Positions 55,286 to 64,000 of a stretch of DNA of 64,000 nucleotides are shown in pieces. The notes under the pieces were generated by a model, which was not told where the DNA came from, did not search any database, and saw only the letters and a list, made by a program, of their open reading frames with translations. The stretch comes from Neorhizobium galegae bv. orientalis str. HAMBI 540 (lineage in GTDB: Bacteria; Pseudomonadota; Alphaproteobacteria; Rhizobiales; Rhizobiaceae). Location: contig NZ_HG938353.1 of NCBI RefSeq assembly GCF_000731315.1, forward strand, positions 3,658,001 through 3,722,000, given 5' to 3'. Numbering within the stretch: position 1 is the stretch's first letter; each line of letters opens with the position of its first letter. The position numbers were made by a program, and so were the translations under genes.

Positions 55286-56177
55286 AAGCCATGGCAGCAG
55301 GAGTGAGGCTGCGAGCCTCGTGAAGCAGGGCCGACACCAGCGGCGTAAACGGCTCGCGGTGTGTCGCAACAAGCCCGACGATATGCGTGGCTTCCGGATC
55401 AACGATGGGGATCGTCCTGATTTCTTTTGTGAACCCGAACGATCGCGCCACGTTGCGCGGCATGATGCTCGCCCAGCGCCCGGTCCCCACATGCGAGAGA
55501 AGCACCACCATCGAGTTCGATTCGAGCATCGGCTTCACCGTCACCCCCGCTTCCGCAAGGTGCTGGTTGATGATCCGGCGGTTCTGCATGTCGGGCGTCA
55601 ATAGACAGAGCCTAAGATCGGCCATCTCCTTCCAGGTCACGCTTTCCCGGTCCGCATAGGGCGCGCCCTCGGCCGTCACCAGATTATAGCGCTCCGCATA
55701 GAGCGGCACGCTCGTCACGCGCCCCAGCGGCTCGTTGTCGAGATAGGTAATGCCCGCGTCGATTTCGAAATTGTCGAGCTGGGAAAGAACCTGCAGGGAA
55801 TTGCGCGAGACGACGGAAAAGGTGACTTCCGGATGCTTGGCCTGGAAGGGTTCGGTCAATCTGGGGATCATCGCCAGCGCCGTCGGGATCGACGCCAGCC
55901 GGATATGACCGACAAGGCCCTTGCGGGCCGCGCGCATTTCCTCGCGCATGGTGCGCGCATCGCCGACGATCCGTTTTGCCCATTCCAGCACCCGCTGGCC
56001 TTCCGGCGTCAGGCCCTGGTAGCGCGAGCCGCGCACCACGAGTTGCACGCCGAGCTGTTCTTCGAGCTGACGGATCGCCGCCGAAAGCGATGGCTGCGAA
56101 ATGCCGCACTCCTCCGCCGCCCGGCCGAAATGGCCTTCGCGCGCCAGGGCAATGAAGAATTCCAGCTTGTCGATCAT
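55284..56177 (-). CDS. LysR-family transcriptional regulator of the fds cluster
   Basis: The 297-residue protein has the N-terminal winged helix-turn-helix (FFIALAREGHFGRAAEECGI, SQPSLSAAIRQLEEQLG) and a C-terminal periplasmic-binding-like effector domain. It precedes fdsG on the same strand, so it probably controls formate dehydrogenase expression. The effector is unknown; formate is a guess. The ATG at 56177 (MIDKLEF) is the normal family start; the frame is open to 56276. Confidence 0.88.
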   Translation of the reverse strand: MIDKLEFFIALAREGHFGRAAEECGISQPSLSAAIRQLEEQLGVQLVVRGSRYQGLTPEGQRVLEWAKRIVGDARTMREEMRAARKGLVGHIRLASIPTALAMIPRLTEPFQAKHPEVTFSVVSRNSLQVLSQLDNFEIDAGITYLDNEPLGRVTSVPLYAERYNLVTAEGAPYADRESVTWKEMADLRLCLLTPDMQNRRIINQHLAEAGVTVKPMLESNSMVVLLSHVGTGRWASIMPRNVARSFGFTKEIRTIPIVDPEATHIVGLVATHREPFTPLVSALLHEARSLTPAAMA

Positions 56178-56274
56178 CGCGTTCCTCCACCGGCAAGGGC
56201 TAACAAGATGGCGCGGCACATACAAGCGGCCATCCGGTCCCGCCGATAGCCGCCGGAGGAACCGACCACCGCCC

Positions 56275-56304
56275 AAAGAAAAAGGCGGCCTTTCGGACCG
56301 CCTT
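56275..56304 (-). terminator. intrinsic terminator of the atp operon
   Basis: On the minus strand AAGGCGG-T-CC-GAAA-GG-CCGCCTT forms a stem with a GAAA tetraloop and one bulged T, followed by TTTCTTT. It lies 26 bases past the atpC stop. Confidence 0.85.
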
Positions 56305-56330
56305 GCTCTTTCGCAGAGAATTTTGACGTA

Positions 56331-56738
56331 TCAGGCCGGATTGACGACGCCGTTCAGGTGCGTCAGTTCCGCCAGGAACTGTTCGAGCTTGGTCTTGTGC
56401 TCGTCGTTCTGCGCGTGGTTGATCTCGGCCTGCGTCGTCTCGATCCGCTTCTGCAGCGTCGCGTGGGTCAGCTCGCTCGCCGGAACCGCAGATTCGGCAA
56501 GCAGCGTGCAGCCGGTCGGCAGGATGTCGGCGAAGCCACCGAAAACCACGTATTTGGTGACCTGGCCCGAGGCAAGCTTCACCGAAACCACACCCGGCTT
56601 GATGGTCGTCATCGTCGGCGCGTGATTGGCAAGCACCGTCATTTCGCCAAGCGTCGCCGGGATCACCACTTCGGTGACCTTTTCCGAGACGAGCAGGCGC
56701 TCGGGCGAAACCAGTTCAAAGTTGAAAGCCTCGGCCAT
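56331..56738 (-). CDS. atpC: F1 ATP synthase subunit epsilon
   Basis: The 135-residue protein has the epsilon beta-sandwich sequence: FNFELVSPERLLVSEKVTEV, VIPATLGEMTVLANHAPT and VVFGGFADILPTGCTLLAE, followed by the two-helix C-terminal part. It couples rotation to the catalytic core and can inhibit hydrolysis. It is last in the atpHAGDC operon, separated from atpD by 171 bases that hold a palindromic element, and followed by a strong terminator. Confidence 0.96.
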   Translation of the reverse strand: MAEAFNFELVSPERLLVSEKVTEVVIPATLGEMTVLANHAPTMTTIKPGVVSVKLASGQVTKYVVFGGFADILPTGCTLLAESAVPASELTHATLQKRIETTQAEINHAQNDEHKTKLEQFLAELTHLNGVVNPA

Positions 56739-56757
56739 GAAGGTCTACTTCCTCAAA

Positions 56758-56801
56758 GCAATTCCAGCAAAAGTGCAGAGCGGTTTTGCGTCCGGAATTG
56801 C
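56758..56801. repeat. palindromic intergenic element between atpD and atpC
   Basis: GCAATTCC (56758-56765) and GGAATTGC (56794-56801) are perfect complements, and inside them GCAAAA (56767-56772) pairs with TTTTGC (56784-56789). It would form one long hairpin in the atp mRNA. It resembles a small repeat seen repeatedly in rhizobial intergenic DNA. Confidence 0.75.
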
Positions 56802-56909
56802 GAAAAACTAAATCATCAGGGCATCGAGGCAATTCCTTGCCGAGAAGCCCGCGTGTTTTATGCGGGAAAGGCGCGCCGGAGATAGTCCCGCGCGCCATCT
56901 CGTTCAGGA

Positions 56910-58358
<1,449 letters not shown>

Positions 58359-58363
58359 TTACC

Positions 58364-59242
58364 TCAGAGCGCTTCCGCGCCCGAAATGATTTCGATAAGT
58401 TCCTTGGTGATCTGTGCCTGGCGCTGACGGTTGTAGGAGAGAGTCAGCTTGTTGATCATGTCACCGGCATTGCGCGTCGCGTTGTCCATTGCGGACATCT
58501 GCGCGCCATAGAAGGAAGCGTTGTTTTCGAGCAGAGCCCGGAAGATCTGGACTGCGACGTTCTTCGGCAGCAGGTCTTCGAGGATTTCCTCTTCGCTCGG
58601 CTCGTATTCGTAGAGCGCCGAGGAGGCATCCGCAGCCTGCGTCGCATCGAACTTGGCCGGGATGATCTGCGAGGCGGTCGCCACCTGCGAGATCACCGAC
58701 TGGAAGCGTGCGTAGAACAGCGTCGCGATGTCGAATTCACCGGCATTGTAGAGCGCGAGCACCTTGTGTGCCACCTCGTCGGCCTGGGCGAAACCGAGCT
58801 GCTTGATTTCGCGGAACGTCACGTAGTCGACGATGTTGTCCTTGAACGTGCGGCGCAGGATGTCGTTGCCCTTGCGGCCGACGGTGATGATCTTCACCGT
58901 CTTGCCCTGGGCAAGCAGCTTCAGCGCGTGGTCGCGGGCAAGACGGATGATCGAGGAGTTGAAGCCCCCGGCCAGACCGCGTTCGCCGGTCGCGACGATC
59001 AGCAGATGAACCTGGTCCTTGCCGGTGCCCGAAAGCAGCAGCGGCGCTTCCGCATTGCCGGCATTGGCGGCCGAAAGGCCGGCCAGCACCTTGGTCATGC
59101 GTTCCGCGTAAGGACGGGCGGCCTCGGCCGCCTCCTGAGCACGGCGCAGCTTCGCCGCGGCGACCATTTTCATCGCCTTGGTGATCTTCTGCGTCGCCTT
59201 GACGGAGGCGATCCGGTTTTTCAGATCCTTAAGTGAAGGCAT
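58364..59242 (-). CDS. atpG: F1 ATP synthase subunit gamma
   Basis: The 292-residue central stalk subunit starts [20 protein letters not shown], has [14 protein letters not shown] and ends with [15 protein letters not shown] and [22 protein letters not shown]. It rotates inside the alpha3beta3 ring and joins it to the F0 ring. It sits 42 bases after atpA. Alphaproteobacteria keep the F0 genes at a separate locus, and none are here. Confidence 0.98.
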   Translation of the reverse strand: MPSLKDLKNRIASVKATQKITKAMKMVAAAKLRRAQEAAEAARPYAERMTKVLAGLSAANAGNAEAPLLLSGTGKDQVHLLIVATGERGLAGGFNSSIIRLARDHALKLLAQGKTVKIITVGRKGNDILRRTFKDNIVDYVTFREIKQLGFAQADEVAHKVLALYNAGEFDIATLFYARFQSVISQVATASQIIPAKFDATQAADASSALYEYEPSEEEILEDLLPKNVAVQIFRALLENNASFYGAQMSAMDNATRNAGDMINKLTLSYNRQRQAQITKELIEIISGAEAL

Positions 59243-59284
59243 CCGTTATCGGTCCCCTGGGGGTTAGGTGGGCTTGATCCGTTC

Positions 59285-60814
59285 TCAGGCGAACGACTTG
59301 GCGTAGCTGTCGAGAGCAGCCTTCAGCTTCGCACGCGTGTCGTCGGAAAGCTGCTTCTCGGTGCGGATCGCATCGAGGATAGCCTTGCCTTCGGAACGCA
59401 GGTACGAGAGGAAGCCCTGCTCGAACTTGCCGACCTGGGCGACCGCGATCTTGTCGAGGTAGCCGTTAACGCCGGCGAAGATCACAGCGACCTGTTCTTC
59501 CGTCTTCAGCGGCGCGAACTGCGGCTGCTTCAGGAGTTCCGTCAGGCGTGCACCACGGTTCAGCAGGCGCTGCGTCGAGGCGTCGAGGTCGGAGCCGAAC
59601 TGGGCGAAGGCGGCCATTTCGCGATACTGGGCAAGTTCGCCCTTGATCGAGCCGGCAACCTGCTTCATCGCCTTGATCTGCGCGGCGGAACCGACGCGAG
59701 AAACCGACAGACCGACGTTAACGGCCGGACGGATGCCCTGGTAGAACAGGTCGGTTTCAAGGAAGATCTGGCCGTCTGTGATCGAGATCACGTTGGTCGG
59801 AATGAAGGCCGAAACGTCGTTACCCTGGGTTTCGATGACCGGCAGAGCCGTCAGCGAACCATTGCCACGCTCGTCGGAGAGCTTTGCAGCGCGCTCCAGA
59901 AGACGGGAATGCAGGTAGAAGACGTCGCCCGGATAAGCTTCGCGGCCCGGCGGGCGGCGCAGGAGCAGCGACATCTGGCGGTAGGCGACGGCCTGCTTGG
60001 AAAGGTCGTCGTAGCCGATCAGGGCATGCATGCCGTTATCGCGGAAATATTCGCCCATGGCGCAGCCGGCGAACGGTGCCAGGTACTGCATCGGAGCCGG
60101 ATCCGAAGCGGTCGCAGCAACGATGATCGAGTACGGCAGAGCGCCACGCTCTTCGAGAACCTTCACGAACTGAGCAACCGTCGAGCGCTTCTGGCCGATA
60201 GCGACGTAGACGCAGAACAGCTTTTCCGCATCCGGGCCGTTATCGTGAATGGCCTTCTGGTTGAGGATCGTGTCGAGGATGATCGCGGTCTTGCCGGTCT
60301 GGCGGTCGCCAATGACCAGCTCGCGCTGGCCGCGGCCGACCGGGATGAGCGCGTCGATGGCCTTGAGGCCGGTCGACATCGGCTCATGAACCGATTTGCG
60401 CGGAATGATGCCCGGAGCCTTGACGTCGACGCGCGAACGGCGGGTCGCGTTGAGCGGGCCCTTGCCATCGATCGGGTTGCCAAGCGCGTCGACGACGCGG
60501 CCGAGCAGTTCCGGACCAACCGGAACGTCGACGATGGCGCCGGTCCGCTTGACGATGTCGCCTTCTTTGATCGCACGGTCGGAACCGAAGATGACGACGC
60601 CGACATTGTCGGCTTCGAGGTTCAGCGCCATACCACGGATGCCGCCCGGGAATTCGACCATTTCGCCAGCCTGGACATTGTCCAGACCGTAGACGCGGGC
60701 AATGCCGTCGCCGACGGACAGAACCTGTCCGACTTCGGAAACTTCAGCCTCCTGGCCGAAATTCTTGATCTGGTCTTTCAGAATTGCGGAAATTTCCGCG
60801 GCGCGGATATCCAT
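59285..60814 (-). CDS. atpA: F1 ATP synthase subunit alpha
   Basis: The 509-residue subunit has the P-loop GDRQTGKT ([20 protein letters not shown]), [16 protein letters not shown] and [15 protein letters not shown]. It binds nucleotide non-catalytically and pairs with AtpD. Its ATG shares one base with the atpH stop (60814), so they are translated together. It is followed by atpG. Confidence 0.98.
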   Translation of the reverse strand: MDIRAAEISAILKDQIKNFGQEAEVSEVGQVLSVGDGIARVYGLDNVQAGEMVEFPGGIRGMALNLEADNVGVVIFGSDRAIKEGDIVKRTGAIVDVPVGPELLGRVVDALGNPIDGKGPLNATRRSRVDVKAPGIIPRKSVHEPMSTGLKAIDALIPVGRGQRELVIGDRQTGKTAIILDTILNQKAIHDNGPDAEKLFCVYVAIGQKRSTVAQFVKVLEERGALPYSIIVAATASDPAPMQYLAPFAGCAMGEYFRDNGMHALIGYDDLSKQAVAYRQMSLLLRRPPGREAYPGDVFYLHSRLLERAAKLSDERGNGSLTALPVIETQGNDVSAFIPTNVISITDGQIFLETDLFYQGIRPAVNVGLSVSRVGSAAQIKAMKQVAGSIKGELAQYREMAAFAQFGSDLDASTQRLLNRGARLTELLKQPQFAPLKTEEQVAVIFAGVNGYLDKIAVAQVGKFEQGFLSYLRSEGKAILDAIRTEKQLSDDTRAKLKAALDSYAKSFA

Positions 60815-61380
60815 CAGCCAACCTCTTTCAGTGCAAGCTTAAGGGTGGAAAGTTTGGTGCGAAGGGAAGTATCGATCTGACGAGAACCGACCTTGACGAT
60901 CAGGCCGCCGAGGATCGACGGGTCGATGGTCACGGCGATTGTCACGTCCTTGCCGGTTACGCCCTTCAGCGCCGACTTGAGTTCGTTTTCCTGCGCCTGG
61001 GAAAGCGCATGCGCCGAGGTGACCTCGGCAGTGATTTCACCGCGATGCTCTGCGGCGATCTGGCGGAAGGCGCGGATCATGCCTGGCATCGCGAAAAGAC
61101 GACGATTGCCGGCGACCACCTTCAGGAAATTGGCGACGAGACCGGAAATGCCAGCCTTCTCGGCCACGGCGATCACGGCCTTCTGCTGGTCCTCGGCGGA
61201 AAATACCGGGCTTGCGACCAGGCGTCGCAGGTCTTCACTCTCATCCAGCAGCGCCTGAAAACGATCAAGATCGGCACCGACCTTGTCGATCGAACCAGCC
61301 TCGAGAGACAGTTCGAAAAGCGAGGAAGCATAACGCTCCGCTACACCGGAAATAAGCTGGGACGTGTCAGCCACGGGCAC
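60814..61380 (-). CDS. atpH: F1 ATP synthase subunit delta
   Basis: The 188-residue protein has the delta/OSCP fold: N-terminal helical part [17 protein letters not shown], the middle [21 protein letters not shown], and the C-terminal [21 protein letters not shown]. It joins F1 to the peripheral stalk. It starts the operon, and the 261 bases upstream should hold the promoter. Its stop overlaps atpA by one base. Confidence 0.96.
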   Translation of the reverse strand: MPVADTSQLISGVAERYASSLFELSLEAGSIDKVGADLDRFQALLDESEDLRRLVASPVFSAEDQQKAVIAVAEKAGISGLVANFLKVVAGNRRLFAMPGMIRAFRQIAAEHRGEITAEVTSAHALSQAQENELKSALKGVTGKDVTIAVTIDPSILGGLIVKVGSRQIDTSLRTKLSTLKLALKEVG

Positions 61381-61641
61381 AGTTTCCCTGTATTGCCATC
61401 CAAGCGCCAGACCCTATGGGAGAGGTGAAGCAAGAGCTTGAAATCGTTTGATTTTTTCTCAGAACCTGCAGAGCTTGCGCCCTACCCTTTCCGACTTTCG
61501 CGGTCCGTCTAGCATAGGCTGTAAGGACTCGCAACACGCCTGATAACGGAAAAAGCCGGACACGCAAGGGCTGAGAGCGATTTTATACCGGAAGCGGAAG
61601 GATTTTCGGCAGGCAACCGCCTGCAATCTTCGAATTATGCG

Positions 61642-62025
61642 TCAGATATAGCCGAAGACATAGGCGAGCGGCCCGCCGGCAAGCGCAACCTGAAGTAGGG
61701 AAAATGCTATGTTTCTGGGGGTGAAGCCTCGATCCAGGGCACAGGACAGCAATCGTCCCACAGCAGCAAATCCGAGTGCGATACCGAGCGTCATGTAGAT
61801 CCAGTCCTGGGCGAGCATGATCGCCGCCAGGCCGAACCCGAGATGATGGGCGCCGGTCGATCGGACCGCGGCATAACCTTCCGGCCGCACCTCGCCGATC
61901 TGGAATGCAGTCAGGCGCAGGACGACGGCGGGAAACAGGAAGACGAGGAGGCCGAGCGCAGCGGTTACCGCCGCACAGACGAAAGCCACCCGCTCGCCGA
62001 GTTCAGTGGGAAAATAAAGTTCCAT
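61642..62025 (-). CDS. small membrane protein, four hydrophobic segments
   Basis: I do not recognise this 127-residue protein with confidence. It has four hydrophobic segments (about residues 14-38, 60-78, 80-95, 105-125) and a short motif RSTGAHHLGFGLAAIML; the layout recalls DUF4345-type membrane proteins. ATG 62025 has GAGG four bases upstream; ATG 62037 is the alternative. It lies between priA and atpH on the same strand, 67 bases after priA's stop and 261 before atpH. It may be part of neither operon. Function unknown. Confidence 0.6.
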   Translation of the reverse strand: MELYFPTELGERVAFVCAAVTAALGLLVFLFPAVVLRLTAFQIGEVRPEGYAAVRSTGAHHLGFGLAAIMLAQDWIYMTLGIALGFAAVGRLLSCALDRGFTPRNIAFSLLQVALAGGPLAYVFGYI

Positions 62026-62092
62026 GTCGCCTCGCATCGTTCGAATCGCAAGATTCTAACGCAAGCGGTAAACAAGTCGCAAAGAGCGGCGA

Positions 62093-64000
62093 TCAAAGAA
62101 AACTCTGCGGGTCGATATCGAGCTGGATCTGCACCGAGCCGCGCTGTTTCGGGCCGTTCTCCATCATCGCCCGCAGAAACGCCTGCATGTCGGAATTGCG
62201 CCGGCCATGCACCAAAAGCCGGAAGCGGTGCCGGCCGCGCACCAGCGCCAGCGGCGCCTCCGCCGGACCGAGCACCGAAATGCCGGTGACCTTTGGCGCG
62301 GCGGCTCTGAGGCCCCGCGCATGGGTTTCCGCATCCGCACGCGTATCGGCAGAAACGATCAGCGAGGCGAGCCGACCGAAGGGCGGCAGGATCGCCTTTT
62401 CCCGCTCGGCGATCTCGCGCTCGTAAAAGGCCCCGGCATCTCCCGAGACGATTGCCTGCATCACGGGATGCTGAGGCTGAAAGGTCTGCAGCAGGCCATG
62501 GCTCTTGAGGCCGGTTCGCCCGGCGCGGCCCGTCACCTGGCTCAGAAGCTGGAAGGTGCGCTCGGCAGCGCGTGGATCGCCATTCGAAAGCCCGAGATCG
62601 GAATCGACGATGCCGACCAGCGTCATCAGTGGAAAGTTATGGCCCTTGGCGACCAGCTGGGTGCCGATGACGATATCCGCCTCGCCCTTGGCGATCGCCT
62701 CCAGCTCTAGCCGCATGCGCTTGACGCCGCCGAGCAGGTCCGACGACATCACGATCGTGCGCGCCTCCGGAAAATGCTTTTCGACCTCCTCGGCAATCCG
62801 CTCGACACCCGGCCCGCAGGCGACGAGGTGGTCGAGCGTACCGCATTCCGGGCAGGCTTCCGGGGTCCGTTCCGAGTAACCGCATTGATGGCACTGGATC
62901 TGGCTCTTGAACCGGTGCTCCACCAGCCAGCTCGAACATTGCGGGCACTGAAACCGATGGCCGCAGACGCGGCAGAGCGTCAGCGGAGCATACCCACGCC
63001 GATTGAGGAACAACAGCGACTGCTCGTTCCGCTCCAGGGTTTTCTTCATCGCCCGCAAAAGCACCGGCGACAGGAATCCACCGCGCTCCGGCGGGTGGCG
63101 CCGCATGTCGATCAGATGCAGGTCTGGCATCGCCGCATCGCCGAAACGGGTTGGCAGGTGCACCGTGTTGTAGCGGCCGGCCAAGCCGTTGACCTGGCTC
63201 TCCACCGAGGGCGTCGCCGAAACCAGCACGATCGGGAAATCGCCGATCCGGGCCCGCACCACCGCCATGTCGCGGGCATTGTAGAAGACCCGGTCTTCCT
63301 GCTTGTAGGCCGGGTCGTGCTCTTCGTCGACGATGATCAGGCCGAGGTCCTCGAAGGGCAGGAACAGCGCCGAACGCGCTCCGGCCACCACCTTCACCTC
63401 GCCGGTCACCACGCCGCGCCAGACCTTTTCACGCATGCGGGGGGCAAGATCCGAATGCCACTCGCCGGGCTTGGCACCGAACCGCTCCTGGAAACGTTCA
63501 AGGAAGCTCGATGTCAGCGCGATTTCCGGCAGCAGGATCAGCACCTGCTTTCCGCGCCTCAAGGTTTCGGCGATCGCCTCGAAATAGACTTCCGTCTTGC
63601 CCGAGCCGGTGACGCCATCGATCAGCGAGGCGGAGAACCCGCCGGCCCGGATCGACTCCAGGATGTCCACGGATGCCTGTTTCTGCGGTCCCTCGATGCG
63701 CGGGCTGATATAATCCGGATCGGGCCTCGCCACGACCGGCGGTGGCGGCAGGAAGACAGTCTCGAAAATCCCTTGCGCGGTCAGCCCGTCGACAACACTC
63801 ATCGAGACACCGGCGGCATGCGCCAGCCCGCTGCGCGTCCAGGGGATTTCTTCCTCGTCCGCGAGATCGAGCACCCGGGCCCGCGCCGGCGTCAGCCGCT
63901 CCGGCTGGCCGCCGAGATAGCGTAGGCCTTCGACCATCGGCTCCGGATCGAGTGCGGCGGGCGCGCGGATCGCCATGCGCGCCACCAGGCCCGGTGGGGA
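62093..64000 (-). CDS. priA: primosomal protein N' (PriA helicase), N-terminus beyond window
   Basis: The visible 635 or so residues cover the helicase core of PriA: SLIDGVTGSGKTEVYFEAI with the Walker A, LIIVDEEHDPAYKQED as DEEH Walker B, the zinc-binding cysteines CRVCGHRFQCPQCSSW and CHQCGYSERTPEACPECG, and TQLVAKGHNFPLMTLVGIVD and LLSQVTGRAGR for motifs V and VI. It restarts stalled replication forks. The frame is still open at the right edge (PPGLVARM before the first inner Met), so about the first 100 residues, the 3'-DNA-binding part, are missing from view. Confidence 0.96.
   Translation of the reverse strand, partial: SPPGLVARMAIRAPAALDPEPMVEGLRYLGGQPERLTPARARVLDLADEEEIPWTRSGLAHAAGVSMSVVDGLTAQGIFETVFLPPPPVVARPDPDYISPRIEGPQKQASVDILESIRAGGFSASLIDGVTGSGKTEVYFEAIAETLRRGKQVLILLPEIALTSSFLERFQERFGAKPGEWHSDLAPRMREKVWRGVVTGEVKVVAGARSALFLPFEDLGLIIVDEEHDPAYKQEDRVFYNARDMAVVRARIGDFPIVLVSATPSVESQVNGLAGRYNTVHLPTRFGDAAMPDLHLIDMRRHPPERGGFLSPVLLRAMKKTLERNEQSLLFLNRRGYAPLTLCRVCGHRFQCPQCSSWLVEHRFKSQIQCHQCGYSERTPEACPECGTLDHLVACGPGVERIAEEVEKHFPEARTIVMSSDLLGGVKRMRLELEAIAKGEADIVIGTQLVAKGHNFPLMTLVGIVDSDLGLSNGDPRAAERTFQLLSQVTGRAGRTGLKSHGLLQTFQPQHPVMQAIVSGDAGAFYEREIAEREKAILPPFGRLASLIVSADTRADAETHARGLRAAAPKVTGISVLGPAEAPLALVRGRHRFRLLVHGRRNSDMQAFLRAMMENGPKQRGSVQIQLDIDPQSFL

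Noticed and set aside
61609..61624. A terminator after the small membrane-protein gene (GCAGGC-AACC-GCCTGC).
   Set aside because: The stem is perfect but short and has no T-run on the minus strand.

Overview
This window looks like chromosomal DNA of an alphaproteobacterium of the Rhizobiales, most likely Rhizobiaceae (Rhizobium, Agrobacterium or a close relative). The signs are high GC, a tyrC-hisC pair, the cobS-cobT-J-protein-bolA neighbourhood, an F1-only ATP synthase operon (atpHAGDC with no F0 genes) next to priA, a glycine-dependent 5-aminolevulinate synthase (HemA), and several palindromic intergenic elements of a type common in rhizobial genomes. I see no prophage, insertion sequence, CRISPR array or plasmid functions. 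It reads as ordinary core chromosome with a few accessory metabolic modules.

Layout. 1-9.3 kb: end of a YdcF-like gene, a PlsC acyltransferase, a ChaC-like cyclotransferase, a DUF2125 protein, tyrC-hisC, a methyltransferase, gloB plus a cupin gene, a lysoplasmalogenase, a DMT exporter and a DUF3108 protein. 9.4-16.5 kb: rpmB with a clear promoter, a queuosine-precursor transporter, a phytase-like esterase, cobT-cobS, a J-domain protein, bolA and a YciB-like membrane protein. 16.5-25.5 kb: corC-aroB-aroK on the minus strand with start/stop overlaps, then on the plus strand a 52-residue membrane protein, xerD, accA, an L,D-transpeptidase and a TusA protein, followed by a CobW GTPase and a D,D-carboxypeptidase on the minus strand. 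25.6-31.5 kb: M20 amidohydrolase, tRNA-Arg(CCU), DUF2937, FAD monooxygenase, dxr and hemA.

31.7-35.5 kb holds a three-gene molybdenum hydroxylase operon in the order small-large-medium, with the AYRGAGR signature of form II CO-dehydrogenase-like enzymes. 35.8-45.4 kb: a glycine-zipper lipoprotein, tamA-tamB, and a soluble chemoreceptor with duplicated PAS domains joined to cheW. 45.5-56.2 kb: an aldo/keto reductase and a complete NAD-dependent formate dehydrogenase module (LysR regulator, fdsG-fdsB-fdsA-fdhD-fdsD) followed by an OFA-family carboxylate transporter. The fdsA gene is flanked on both sides by large inverted-repeat elements of the same family. 56.3-64 kb: atpC-D-G-A-H (transcribed H to C), a small membrane protein and priA, which runs off the end.

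How parts fit together. OFA transporter and Fds plausibly form one formate-use unit feeding NADH. HemA supplies heme, and its upstream region carries an FNR/FixK-type box. The molybdopterin enzymes Fds and the Cox-like hydroxylase both need Mo cofactor made elsewhere. Translational coupling by ATGA overlaps is frequent (hisC-tyrC, DUF3108-DMT exporter, aroK-aroB-corC, L,D-transpeptidase-tusA, fdsG-fdsB). The points most worth a second look are the orphan form II Cox cluster with its structured intercistronic region, the palindromic elements inside the fds and atp operons, the hemA control region, in-frame tandem repeats at the aroK-aroB junction, and a CobW GTPase with an altered base-recognition motif. 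I did not find a convincing wholly new system.
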